Positions 42,001-53,883 of a stretch of DNA of 64,000 nucleotides are shown here, piece after piece. The first letter of the stretch is position 1, and each line of letters begins with the position of its first letter. A program made the translations under genes and the position numbers. The notes under the pieces were generated by a model. The model worked only from the letters and a program-made list of their open reading frames with translations. It was not told the DNA's origin and did no database searches. Source of the DNA: Lycorma delicatula (lineage: Eukaryota > Arthropoda > Insecta > Hemiptera > Fulgoridae); contig NC_134455.1 in assembly GCF_047948215.1 (NCBI RefSeq), positions 345,984,997-346,048,996 on the forward strand. Reading direction: 5' to 3'.

Positions 42001-42515
42001 GACATAAATGTGTGTGATCCATTATTCAGTAGGCAAAGGTCAAAATCTTGTCTCAATCTGTTTATCATATTTCCTCGAGTGGAGCAGAAGGTTGAGCCCC
42101 AGGAAATATGATGGGCATTGAAGTCTCCTACTATTAACGATGGAGATGGTATTTGTGTAAGGAGATTTGAGACATCTAAAGCACTGAACACAGTGTTCGG
42201 TGAGAGATACAGATTACAGATATGCAATTTGAAGGGAATAGTGACCTTTACTGCAATAGCAGGAACGACAGTGGTTAGTTGAATTCTTGTAGCTGACACC
42301 CCATTCTTCATGAAAATCGCTACTCCACCACTCTCCCTACTGTCTACTAGGCAGTCGTATCTCTCGCAGAAGTATCCTCTAAGTGTAATTCGGTCATGTT
42401 GTAGAAGGTGAGTTTCCTGGAAACACATGATTAGTGGATCATGTGTGTGCGCCAGTACTCTAATATCTTCAATGCGGGACCGAATACCTCTAACATTCCA
42501 CTGAATAATGTTCAT
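39045..42515 (-). pseudogene. LA5 ORF2, lacking the C-terminal zinc motif
   Basis: Open from the ATG at 42513-42515 through endonuclease, RT (FADD present) and the whole RNase H to THEYLFTR, where the 3' deletion removes the last 67 or so residues including the CCHC knuckle. It then reads into poly(A)-coded Lys and LINE-B. It lacks both stops of LA1 because that tract is LA3-like. Loss of the C-terminal knuckle and 3' UTR should prevent retrotransposition in cis. Confidence 0.9.
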
Positions 42516-42563
42516 AAGTGTAAAAAACAAATAAAAGAATAAATTTCGGAAACTATATAAAAA

Positions 42564-44072
42564 TTAGTTGTACGTGATTCGGTTTTTCTTTTTTGAATTT
42601 TTTATTTTAAAGAACTCCGATGCCCTAGGGTCGGGTGGTTCTTCAACCATATCCTCCAGTATATGAGGTGATGGTGGAGGAGATTTATTTGAATGGGATG
42701 CTGTAGTTGACATCCCAGAAGAGATAGTTATGTGGGTTCCCTTTATGGGGAGCTTATTAGGTGGCTTACTGCCAGCTGTGATAGTCGCTATTCGTGGCGG
42801 TACGACTTTGGGAATAGGAACTTTCGTATGTATCATACTGTTTGATTCACTAGCTGCGACGGAGGACTTTTTATTCATTTTTGTCAGCTCTGAGATAGTG
42901 GCTGTAAGTGAAGCTACTTGATCAGATAGCATCTGAACAAGTTTTTTAAGCTCATTGCAGGATCCGCACTGCTGATTATTAGCATTTGTAGGAATTTGTT
43001 TAGTTGTAGCGGTGGCAAAAGATACGTCTGGTTTAACCAGGTTCCGTGAGTTGTTTATCTTTTTATATTCTCTACGTGCAGCCGGAAAAGATAGTTTTTG
43101 CTCCGTACAGATTTTGAGAATTGCCTTTTCTTCTTTAAAAGTTGGGCAATCTCGGGAGCGGGCTGTATGTGGACCACTGCAGTTTGCACATTTTTCACTT
43201 TCTTTGCAGTTAGTGTCGTTGTGACCTTCTTTACTACATCGAGCACAAATCTCAGTTTTCGTGCAAGATGTTGTAGTATGACCAAAACCTTGGCATCTGA
43301 AACATCGCCGTGGGTTGGGTATGAATGGTCGTACCCGAACCGAGAGGTAACCTACTTTAATCTTTTCTGGTGGAACAGGGAGATTGAATGTTAATATAAG
43401 AGACGGTGTCGGTTCTTCTGTTCCGTTCTGCCGTCTCATTATACGTTTCACCTCAACAACATCTTGGTGGCAAAGCTCATCGACTATTTCCGAGATATCT
43501 ATATCCAGAAGGTCTCTACAAAAAATTACACCCCTGCTCGTATTTAAAGTTTTGTGGCTTTCAGCATTTATATTTATACCACCCATATTACGGAGACGTA
43601 AGATTGATCGACTCTGTTCGTCGTTGAATGTTTCAACCAGAATCGATCCGTCGCGTAATTTCCTGATGTTCTTTGGAGAGCCACTTGCACCTGTTAGAGT
43701 TTTATTTATAAGGAAAGGTGAAACCTTTTGGAGGGAGCCACCTTCCTGACTATTTCGGAGAACAATGAATCGAATATTTTTAGTGTTCAAGTCTAAAGAT
43801 TTGTAGTTCTCTTCCATAGGACTTTTATCCTCGTCAGACAAAGCTGACCGAGGTCTCTTCGCAAGACATAATTTGGTGGTTTTTTCAGATGGACCACCAA
43901 CCATCATTGTGTTTATTGTTGGAACTGAAATTTTGGTCCCACGAGTACCGGCGAAAAATGGACCACTCCAGCAGAGCGCACGCGTACTGGAGCTAGAGCT
44001 AAGTACAACTGGGTTCGCCCTGGTGCCCAGAGGACATCGTTCAAGACTCACTACGTAGAGCCATTCACCCAT
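42564..44072 (-). CDS. LA5 ORF1: intact LINE-A gag-like protein
   Basis: Complete 502-residue ORF1 from the ATG at 44070-44072. Two residues longer than LA2/LA3 because of the MEENYKSLDLNTKN variant, shared with LA1. Three zinc knuckles keep all ligands; the second has Ser for Gly (CARCSKEGHNDTNC). It spans the site that is interrupted in LA1 and so shows the empty LA2 target (about 43472-43483). Confidence 0.9.
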   Translation of the reverse strand: MGEWLYVVSLERCPLGTRANPVVLSSSSSTRALCWSGPFFAGTRGTKISVPTINTMMVGGPSEKTTKLCLAKRPRSALSDEDKSPMEENYKSLDLNTKNIRFIVLRNSQEGGSLQKVSPFLINKTLTGASGSPKNIRKLRDGSILVETFNDEQSRSILRLRNMGGININAESHKTLNTSRGVIFCRDLLDIDISEIVDELCHQDVVEVKRIMRRQNGTEEPTPSLILTFNLPVPPEKIKVGYLSVRVRPFIPNPRRCFRCQGFGHTTTSCTKTEICARCSKEGHNDTNCKESEKCANCSGPHTARSRDCPTFKEEKAILKICTEQKLSFPAARREYKKINNSRNLVKPDVSFATATTKQIPTNANNQQCGSCNELKKLVQMLSDQVASLTATISELTKMNKKSSVAASESNSMIHTKVPIPKVVPPRIATITAGSKPPNKLPIKGTHITISSGMSTTASHSNKSPPPSPHILEDMVEEPPDPRASEFFKIKNSKKKNRITYN

Positions 44073-44332
44073 CGGCACGATTTGTTCCCACCTTGGGTTA
44101 CGGTTGCGTTTCGTAAGATGTCGCAACACCACCGAGTGTTAATGTAAGAAATATCAGTGTAGGATGTTGTTGTGTAAGTGTGTATTTTGTAATTTATGTA
44201 GTGTTCTTGGTGTAGTATATGTGTATAATGTAAAGTGTTCTTCAGCTCACTGTATAGTGGGAAGAATAGCTGCAGAGGCTAGGCCCATGGGGACGCCAAC
44301 CCCGTCTTAAAGAATAAGACTCCCCGTCGGGG

Positions 44333-44862
44333 AGAGGATCTTCTTGACCGAAGTCACCTCAAAACCAAGGGAGGTCAGTTCCTCCCTTATCTCCTCCGGG
44401 GTAGCCCCATAGGGGATCCCCCGTATGACTACCTTCGGCTCCCTGTCCTTCGGGGGCTGAAAGGAGTGGAAGGCGATTCCCTTTGAGTGCAGGAAACTCT
44501 GCACCACCCGGTAATCCGCCTCGCTGCTCAGCTGCAGCCTGATCGACAGCCCGGTGCTTTTTGCCACCAGGCGTCCCCCGATCCGCGACTTAATGTCGCG
44601 CGCTAATGCTGGCCACTCCTTCGGGCAGTCCAGCATTATTGGCGTGATTTTCTCCCGCCTGACGGTAGCAGGCTGTGATGGGGCCCCATCATCAGCCTGC
44701 GGGTTGGCGGCTGCTGCAGCCCGCTACGGGCTCCGTCTCCATAGGAGGCGCGGAGCCCCGATGTTTCTGGCGCTTCCTAGCGCCAGACCCGCTTTCCTCT
44801 CCACCGTCGGACAGTTCCGGGGTGGGAGAACGGGGTGGAGGAGGCCTTATTTTTCCTTCCAT
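44333..44862 (-). pseudogene. LINE-B gag, N-terminal part, inverted (unit 2)
   Basis: Copy of the fragment at 18675-19204, offset 25,658, with no difference seen at protein level: the same ATG start, frame change and PKDREPKVVIRG domain, cut by the LA5 5' terminus. Confidence 0.8.
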
Positions 44863-45293
44863 TGAGGAAAAATAAAGAAAAATTAAAAAATTAAAATTAA
44901 ACTTAGTTTAACACTTCTTAATCTACACTTGCTGTAAAATAAAATCACTGACAACAAATCAATTTAAAATAAAATTATTTTAAAACTAGCACAATAGTCC
45001 TATAATAATAGGCTATTAACTTAATGTATTCGTAATGACTACCAGAGTTCACTTTACATTATTATAAAAATTTGAATAAAAGAAAAATAAAGTAAAATTA
45101 AGAAAAGGATTAACCTTTTCTTAAGTGACTGGCCTGTAATCCAGGTAGCTGGCCGCCCGGCTGATGTCCTAGCAGACCCCTCTCACATTGTCTGGTGACG
45201 CAGGTAGAAGAACTGTTGAACACCTGGCAGGACTGGTTACAACTCACTAAACACAGAGCACAATGTAAGACAACCTTCCACAACAAAAGCCAA
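44863..45293. other. spacer between inverted LINE-B fragments (unit 2)
   Basis: Copy of 19205-19635, with the same 11-bp palindrome at 45098-45124. No gene. Confidence 0.6.
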
Positions 45294-45883
45294 GGATGGA
45301 ATCCTCCCGAAGGATAGGGAGCTGAAGGTAGTTATACGGGGGATCCCCTATGGGGCTACCCCGGAGGAGATAAGGGAGGAACTGACCTCCCTTGGTTTTG
45401 AGGTGACTTCGGTCAAGAACCTCCTCACAAGGGATGGTCGGGAAACCCTGACCTGCCTAGTGGCCCTGAAAAGGGCCCATAGCGCTCGCAAAATATACGA
45501 CCTCAGAGATATTTTTTATTGCAAGGTCGGAGTGCTGCGTTTGTGTCACGAGGGGGGCCACCCCAGTGCCACAAATTTGGACACTCGTCCAATTACTGCC
45601 AGAGGGCCCAGCAATGTGTCAAGTGTGATGGGGACCACGACACTGCCACATGTGTTAAGCCGCGTGAGGAACCAGCCTCATGCGTAAACTGCAAGGGGCC
45701 TTATCCGGCTAATTACCGGGGCTGCCCCCATTATAAGGAGCAAGTCGACAGGGTCAAGGGCATTAAAAAGCCCGCGACTGTTGACGGCCGCAGCTGGGCC
45801 CGTGTTGCCGGTGGGGGAATATCAGCCCCCAAACCGGAAGTGCCGGCACCTGTGGCCAAGGCGGTAGTGAAAAAAGGGGAGGT
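45294..45883 (+). pseudogene. LINE-B gag, 5' part, interrupted by LA6 (unit 2)
   Basis: Copy of 19636-20225 with the same frame shift at the G-run and the same damaged knuckles. The target duplication AAAAAGGGGAGGT is at 45871-45883, and its partner after LA6 is at 55659-55671. Confidence 0.85.
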
Positions 45884-46419
45884 TTTTTTTTTTTTTTTTT
45901 TTTTTTTTTATGGGCGAAAAACGGTTGAACGTTATCATCGCCCGGAAAATAAATAAATAGATAAATAAATACATAAATAAATAAATAAAAATAATTTTAG
46001 GTTTTTAGATAAAATTAAAACTTAAAACTACTATCACAGAAACAAAATCCGGAATGGGTGTAAAAGGTCCATTCTCGGATAACTAAAACACTAATATGTA
46101 ACTTAAAACTCTGTTAAAAACTATCATATTAAAAATAAATAAAACTTAAAGCTATGTTAAAAACTATCACATTAAAAATAAATAAAACTTAAAACTATGT
46201 TAAAAACTATCATTAAAAATAAATAAAACTTAAAACTAAAAAAGGAGATAAAACTTAAAACTAATATCACAAAAATCTTATAACTAATATCACAGACGAA
46301 TTTAAAAAACATACAAAAAAAAAACAAAAAAATCCGATAGAGAGTGTAAAAGGCTCCCTACTCGGATAACAAAACAATACATAGGACAATACATACAATT
46401 ACTAAAGAATACATACTTA

Positions 46420-47016
46420 TTAAATTTTTTGCATTAACCCTATACTACGTAAAAATATAAACATGCGGTTTAAAACCTCCTTATCGTCACGCAAGATACC
46501 ACGGATGTTACTAGGAATTTTAAATTTACGACGCAATGCCGCATAACATATGCAGTCCACGAGTATGTGGCGCACAGTCACGCGGCAGTTGCATCTTGCG
46601 CATAGAGGTGGTTGTCCTCTTGTAAACAGGTACTCGTGTGTGACTCTCGTGTGTCCTATCCGCAATCGACAGAGTACTACTTCCTCACGCCGGGGTTTTC
46701 TGTATGAGGAGTTCCATGGTAACACAGAATCTTTAATCTGACGGAGTTTATTATCAACGGTAGCTGTCCAATCACCTTGCCACCTTGTTCTTAATAATTG
46801 TTTTACATAGTTAATGAAATCAGAAGTAGCAACTCGGGTGGTGAAAGGAGGCTGGTTACATGCTTCTTTGGCAGCGGAATCTGCATGTTCATTACCTGGA
46901 ATCCCTACGTGGCTAGGGACCCAGCAAAAACTTAATTCTGTGTTGCGATTATTCAACTCAGCGATTGCGTTGTAAATTTCAATGACGATAGGATGTTTGG
47001 AATAAAAGTTCTTTAA
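46420..47016 (-). pseudogene. LA6 ORF2, C-terminal part
   Basis: End of RNase H (from the LKNFYSKHPIVIEI region through HVGIPGNEHAD) and the CCHC tail, cut off from the rest by piggyBac-II. No internal stop; the natural TAA is at 46420. Sequence matches LA3. Confidence 0.92.
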
Positions 47017-47231
47017 CCTTTTCAGATCAGGAAGCCAGTAAAGTGGCTCTGTGCGGTGATAGTTTTAAAACGCTGTTACAAAATCATTTTATATGGGATC
47101 TAAGTCGGTTATATTTTTTTATATTCACAAAGAAATCAGTTTTATTATACAATTTGAACTATGGTTATACGAATTAAAATGTTTTATTTGGACAAGAAAG
47201 AATATGACCATTTTTTTCTCAGAAATGTGCT

Positions 47232-47249
47232 TGTGTGTGTGTGTGTGTG
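47232..47249. repeat. (TG)n run in piggyBac-II
   Basis: About nine TG dinucleotides. Confidence 0.95.
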
Positions 47250-47801
47250 ACTGGTGTATTATAATTGCTATGAGGGTTACGGATTTATTTATTATTTACA
47301 AAACTAGCTTATTATATTAGCAACATAACGATGTATTGAAACACATAATAAGTTATGTTATACGGCACACACAAAAAAAAAAGGAATTTGTGGTCATAAA
47401 TGTGTCACTTTTATTTGAGACCTAATAAATCTTTTCTGACAAAAGATATCGGCATCAATGAAACACATACCGATTCGTAATGAATAACAGTATACAGTAA
47501 AAATAGTTTTTTGTCAAACAGAATAGCCTTTTAAGTGGAGGGGATTTTTATAAAACGTAGTTTTTACTGAATCTCTTTCTTTATACTAACATATGTTACT
47601 TTATTGTGTGAGTGAGTACGAGTGAACTGCAGTAAGTAACTTACTATCGCAAACCGGCGTTCCGTTGGTAATATATTATTTCATTATTTTTTTCAAAATT
47701 ACATCGGTTTTTTTTTCAGTGCGATTTTTTTCACATATTGGGCGTTTTTTTAAATTTGTGATTTTTTTTTATTTGCCGTAATTTTTTTTTTTATCGAGAC
47801 A

Positions 47802-49892
47802 ATGAATGACGAACAGATTAGGTTTGCTCTTGACTAAGGACTTTCAGATTATGACGAAAATGACAGTGACGACCTTGAGGGCTTGGACGACATCAAAAAT
47901 ACTGAAATTAGGAGTAACGATTTTTGATGATCCAGGTCATTCGATTAGTGATACTGACACGGAACAGAAAATAAATGTAGCCGGTTCAGTTCTACATCCA
48001 CATGCTGAAGGAAACTGTAATATATTTCATGAAATCCATTATCGTTCTCCAATGCAGTTGGATGTTGAAATGCAACCAGCTGTTGATTTTCCTCTCCAAG
48101 ATGAGGAACTTGACACGGCGGAGTTACAAGAAAATCCAACTGACCGGGCCCAAAATGACGAAACAGTTACAGATGACGAAGGTTACGAGTTGAAAGGTCG
48201 TCTGCCGGTTCTTGGAAATCCCTGGTTAGTTTGTACTGATAGGTGTAAATATGACACACTAAACAGTTTGCCTTTTACGGGTCCGGAACCAGGTGCATTT
48301 GTAAAGAATCCCGACCTTTTGGCTAAATCCGCTCCTCATAAGAGAGGTCGGCCTAAGAAGCGTGGTAGGAATTTACAGAATGTGCCTGAATATATTCCTG
48401 ATCCCCGTATTCATGGGCAGACGCCGTTTGCCGTATCTATGTTGTTTTTTGGGGCTATCCTTGAAAAAGTAACATCACAAACTAATTTGTATTTTCAAAG
48501 CCGTAGACCTGATAGACCGTTACCTAAGGACAGAATTCAAGTTGACGTTAGTCTTGACCAGATGAAACGTTTCTTTGCAATCATCCTGGAAATGGGTCAT
48601 ACTGTAAGACACACTTTACAAGAATACCGGTCAACTGACGAGGTTTCCCATTTCGCTTGGTTTGGGAATACATTACCGAGAACTGTCTTTCTTCATATTT
48701 TGAAGTATTTACACTTCACTAACCAGGATCCACCAATAGAATCAGAAATGCAAACTGGTAACTATGACCGTCTCTGGAGAGTACGCGAAATATTTTAAAT
48801 TGCTCGTCAGAAATCTCGTGAACTCTGTAATCCACGACAACAAATTGTAGTTGATGAGGTTTTATGCGCCTACAAGGGTAGAGTCTTGTTTCGGCAGTAT
48901 ATACCTAGTAAACGAAAGCGCTTTGGGATAAAGGTTTACAGACTTTTCGATAATTCTGGGTACACATTCGATATGAATGTATATCTCGGGAGACAACGAG
49001 AGGAACAAAATGTAAACGAAACAATTACTGAACGTACAGTTATCAATCTAATTGCAGGTTATGAAAATTGTGGATATCATTTGTATATGGAAAACTTTTT
49101 TTCATCCCTGCAATTATATCGACGACTGAAGGATGTGGGAATTCTAGCTTGTGGAACAGCTCGATCCAATCGTGCTGGAATGCCAGCTGAATTCACACGA
49201 AACAGACGTAAACAATTAGGTTTGACCAGACACCGGTTAGCCTGTCGTACGACACTGGATGGAATATCTTGTATTCTATTCAATGACAAGCGAATGGTAA
49301 CACTTCTGTCTTCTATTCATGGGCCTGCTGAAGAGGGTAAATACAATTCACGGTACAGAAAATGTCGTGAGACCTGTAATGATTGTAGATTACAATAATT
49401 ATATGGGGGCTGTTGATCAATCTGATCTTCTGTCTTCAAGCTATTACTTACATAGGCGCATGACAAAATGGACGAAAAAACTTTTATTCCACATTTTTGA
49501 TATGCTCTTTTTCCACATTTTTGATATGCTCCTTGTCAATGCTTATACGGCTTACAATAAATAATAATAAATAATACGGCAATAAGATGGAGAAGAACCA
49601 ATCCTTCTGATGGTTTCGAAATGAGGTTTTGAAAGGGCTTGTTTCATCATCTCCTACGAGATTTTCTGCACGAGGATCTTATGTAAGAAATCGTGAATTT
49701 TTACGTCTTGAAAGTTGTGAAGCAAGACATTTTCCTAAACGTGAGGGAACAAACAGTTTTAGACAATGCGTTGTGTGCTCGGCAAACGGCATTCGCGTAA
49801 GATCAGTCTGGAGGTGTGTGGCTTGTGAGGTACCACTCTGTATAGACGGATGCTTTCTCGTGTATCACACACGCCAAAATATCACCAACTAG
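47802..49892 (+). pseudogene. piggyBac-II transposase (PGBD4-like), multiply broken
   Basis: Acidic start MNDEQIRFALD (47802), stopped by TAA at 47835-47837 and shifted near 47920. Then an open part to 48798 with the PFAVSMLFFGAIL and RRPDRPLPKDRI stretches typical of the N-terminal catalytic domain. TAA at 48796-48798, then VVDEVLCAYKGRVLFRQYIP (first Asp), LYMENFFSSLQLYRRL (Glu where the second Asp, as in DNFFSS, is expected), and a shift near 49350 to VDYNNYMGAVDQSDL (third Asp). A short duplication repeats FHIFDML (49489-49530). The Cys-rich tail CVVCSANG...CVACEVPLCIDGCF ends at 49892. Unlike piggyBac-I, it is closest in motif wording to PGBD4. Confidence 0.88.
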
Positions 49893-50759
49893 GGGTAAGA
49901 GCTTTTTATTTATAAATTTATTACTTCATTTTATTTGTTTAGGTTATTTATTATTTGTCATCTATTTCATTCTTTTGTTTTTTTGGGGAATCTCCCATAT
50001 TGCGATTTATATGTTGGTGTAAAAACTAGTGCGCGCTCGTAATTTCTTATTTTATATATTATATATATATATATATAATATATATTACGATTTTATATAC
50101 ATAGTAACATAAAAAATACCTGTTGTTTGTACCGAATAGCTTGTAATTACTGGGGTAATTATTATGCGTTCCATGAACTCTATTGCCCCCCCCCCCCCCC
50201 GTGGCGTGTAACAGCAATACTCTGTTGTAAAAAAAGTTTTTTTACGTAATAAATGCTCTAAGGAAGTCTTATAATTTTTAAAATAAATTTTACATTATAT
50301 GTAACGCTAAGAAAAAATAAATAACTATAAAAATTTCTCGAAACTGATATGCTAATTAATCTGTAATTTATGACACGGGTTTTTCATCATATTTTGCCCA
50401 ACTTTCAACCGATTTGCTTGAAAGTATTTTTTTTTTAATCAGCAAACTATGTTTCATAAACATAAATAAAAAAAAAAAAATTTCGCTAATAAAAAACGCG
50501 GTAGAAATGCGCAAAAAAAATTCTGCAATTAAATTATCGTAATTTTTGTACGGTTTCAATTTTTTTGTTGTTACAGGCATAAAAAATATCCAATCGTAAG
50601 GTTTTTTTTTTGTCAGAATCTGTTAAATCTCGTTAATATACTGTAATTTTTTGAAAATTTTTTCACAAGAGTGTAGCATAAGACTACGAAGAGAGGCAAT
50701 CAGATACCAACTATTTTTGCGGAGCGCTAAGAAGCGCGGAGCATTGTGATGGGAAAAGG
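49893..50759. other. piggyBac-II 3' non-coding region with simple repeats
   Basis: AT-rich, no gene. Holds an AT run at about 50053-50086 and a pure C15 at 50186-50200, and ends in the right terminal repeat. Confidence 0.8.
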
Positions 50760-50763
50760 TTAA

Positions 50764-53700
50764 GGCTTGGAGAGCACTACACGAGTCACTGCAAATAAGA
50801 ATCTTTCTATATTTAGGGTTAATGATGTTTAGAGCCTTATTTATAGCATATAGTTCAGCGGTAAACACACTCGTAATACTGGGGAGACCAAACATATAAG
50901 TTCTCTCATTGACAACAAAAGCACACCCAACCGTATCGTTTTGTTTCGATCCATCAGTGTATACAACCGCGTCTGGTTTCGCCTTGGAGAGAACACATTG
51001 AAACATCTGCTGAAAGACGATAGATGGTGTTGATTGTTTATTACATGTAGTCAGGTCAAAATTAAAATTTATGAGGTTTATTCCCCATGGAGGATATGAG
51101 CAAGGGTACATAGGAAAGAATGACGGTGTGTCAACATTTATATGCTGCAGCAGACGCCAGGTACGGATACCTACAGGTGCAGTACGTCGTGGATGATCCT
51201 CATACTTTCCTAGATTAGGATTTTTAAGGACTGACTCAAGAACCGGGTGATTTGGCTGTCCTCTGAGACGAGCAAAATAAGATAATAAGAGCTGGTCTCG
51301 TCTATCCCAAAGTGATGGTTCACCACAGTCTACAAGTAAGCTTGCGACAGGACTTGATCTAAACGCGCCTGTAGCAAGCCGAAGGAAAGCATGATGTACA
51401 CTATCCAGCATTTTAAGCACGGTTTGACGAGCTGATGAGTAGGCCACACAACCGTAATCTAAACGGGAGCGAACAAAGGAATAGTAAAAATGTATCATAC
51501 ATGATCTATCGGCTCCCCACTTGGTGTTAGTAAGGACTCGCATCATGTCTAAAATTTTGGAACATTTTGTTTTCAATTCTTTTAAATGTTTGACCCAAGT
51601 AAGACGACTATCAAAAATTAAACCTAAAAACTTAACGTAATTAGAGATAGTAATAGTCTCACCGTTCAGAAAAATTTGCGGAATAGAAGGGTTTCGTAGC
51701 CGAGAAAAAACTACACATTTTGTTTTTTCGGATGAAAATGTGAAACCAGTAATCCTGGACCAAGCTTCAAGGTGATATATAGTGTTCTGCAGTAGTCTCT
51801 CTGCTGTGGGTGCCGAACGGCTTGCAATGTAGATAGCAAAGTCGTCAGCGAATAGAGAGCATGAGACAGGAGCCTGAACACATTTGGTAATATCATTTAT
51901 GGCTACAGAAAATAAGGTGGCACTTAATACACTACCTTGGGGCACTCCATTCTCTAAGATGACACTATCTGAGAGCGAATCATCTACACGAACACGAGCC
52001 GTTCGGTGATTTATGAATCCCCGGATAAAAGCAAGCATATTGCCCTTGATTCCCCATTTTTGGAGAGTGTTAAGAATACCACGTCGCCAGGCTGTATCAT
52101 ACGCCTTTTTTATATCAAAGAAGATAGCGACGAGGTGTTGCCGATTGAGGAAAGCGTTTTGTATGGCTGTTTCTAGTGACACTAAATGGTCAATGGAAGA
52201 TCGTCCTTGTCGAAAACCACACTGTTCTGGAGATAGAAAGCCATGTTTCTCCAAGTACCATGTAAGTCTGCGGTTTACCATTCTCTCCATTATTTTACAC
52301 AAAACGCTTGTTAATGAAATAGGGCGATAGCTTGAGGGGTTCTTCTGGTCTTTACCAGGTTTTAGTACTGGTATAATAAATGCTTCTGACCAGCCGGGTG
52401 GGAAGACTTGTTCGGAGAATAAACCGTTGAAAATATTCAAAAGTTGTTGTAGTGCCAAATTAGGAAGGTGTGAAAGCATGGAAAGGCGAATGTTGTCCGG
52501 TCCAGGGGAAGTGTCCCGTGAATTTTTAAGTGCATGTAACAATTCTTTAAATACGAATGGAGTGTTTAATTCACCAACCGAATCACCAATGTTTAACGAC
52601 AACACCTCCATTTGTATCTTGTACCGTTGAAAATCGTAATTATATGATGAGGTGAGAGACACCGAGCGGAAAGATTTTGCTAGACTATTTGCCACTTCCG
52701 AGGATGATGAAAGGAGTTCTCCTTCATCAATAAGACCAAGAATAGATTGTTTCGGTGATCCGAAGATTGCACGAATTTTCTTCCATACAGTAGACGTGGA
52801 AGTAGTGCGCGAGATAGTGCTCACGTATTTCGTCCATGAATTCCTCTTAGCGTCCAAGAATACTCGACGGCACACCGCTCTAGCCCTGCGGTATAAATTT
52901 AGATGTTCTGTTGTGGGCCTACGATTAAATTTACGTAGTGCCTGCCGTCGATTCCTAATAGCAATTTTGCATTCATCGTTCCACCATGGAACGAAAGGAC
53001 GTCTAGGATTACCCGATGTTTGTGGGATATACCTGTTGGCATTCTTAAGTATCATGGACGTAAAAGAAGAATATTGGTCGAGGATGTTCGCTCCATCGTC
53101 ATACTGAGATTGGAATGCTTTACAGTATCCGTTCCAATCTGCCTTTTCAACAATCCATCTCCGTGGCATTCTTTTAATCTCGCAGTCTACACCGAAACTA
53201 ATAATAATTGGTCTATGATCACTGCCGTGATAGTCATCACAAATCGACCAATTAAAATGAGGGAGTACATTCGGTGAGCATATGGAAAGATCAAGGTTAG
53301 ATACAGCACCAGTTGATAAGGACATAAATGTGTGTGATCCATTATTCAGCAGGCAAAGGTCAAAATCTTGTCTCAATCTGTTTATCATATTTCCTCGAGT
53401 GGAGCAGAAGGTTGAGCCCCAGGAAATATGATGGGCATTGAAGTCTCCTACTATTAACGATGGAGATGGTATTTGTGTAAGGAGATTTGAGACGTCTAAA
53501 GCACTGAACACAGTGTTCGGTGAGAGATACAGATTGCAGATATGCAATTTGAAGGGAATAGTGACCTTTACTGCAATAGCAGGAATGACAGTGGTTAGTT
53601 GAATTCTTGTAGCTGACACCCCATTCTTCATGAAAATCGCTACTCCACCACTCTCCCTACTGTCTACTAGGCAGTCGTATCTCTCGCAGAAGTATCCTCT

Positions 53701-53835
53701 AAATGTAATTCGGTCATGTTGTAGGAGGTGAGTTTCCTGGAAACACATGATTAGTGGATCATGTGTGTGCGCCAGTACTCTAATATCTTCAATGCGGGAC
53801 CGAATACCTCTAACATTCCACTGAATAATGTTCAT
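50764..53835 (-). pseudogene. LA6 ORF2, N-terminal part
   Basis: Endonuclease, RT (FADD present) and the first part of RNase H (TDGS, AELYAI, SDS), from the ATG at 53833-53835 to the codons for SALQAL at the piggyBac-II junction. It differs from LA3 at one noticed residue (Gly for Glu in FCSTRGN). The frame runs on briefly into piggyBac-II. Confidence 0.93.
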
Positions 53836-53883
53836 AAGTGTAAAAAGCAAATAAAAAAATGAATTTCGGAAACTAAATAAAAA

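Larger units (their letters stand above)
39000..44332 (-). mobile_element. LA5: mosaic LINE-A with deleted 3' UTR
   Basis: Counterpart of LA1 in unit 2, without the LA2 insertion. Poly(T) is at 39000-39029, followed by only about 15 bases of the 3' end (AGGGCAAAAAACGG), then ORF2 from its RNase H end onward, ORF1 and the 5' terminus at 44322-44332. About 630 bases (rest of 3' UTR and the ORF2 C-terminus) are missing. The tract from 39104-39429 to 40951-41023 matches LA3; both sides match LA1. Confidence 0.92.
47017..50759 (+). mobile_element. piggyBac-II: decayed piggyBac transposon with clean TTAA duplication
   Basis: 3,743 bp between TTAA at 47013-47016 and TTAA at 50760-50763. Ends are CCTTTTCAGATCA and, inverted, CCTTTTCCCATCA (11 of 13 match). 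The uninterrupted target with a single TTAA is at 21354-21357 in LA3, and removing the element plus one TTAA restores LA6 ORF2. A GCGCT-aaga-AGCGC hairpin lies near the right end. The transposase gene inside is broken in several places. Confidence 0.95.
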
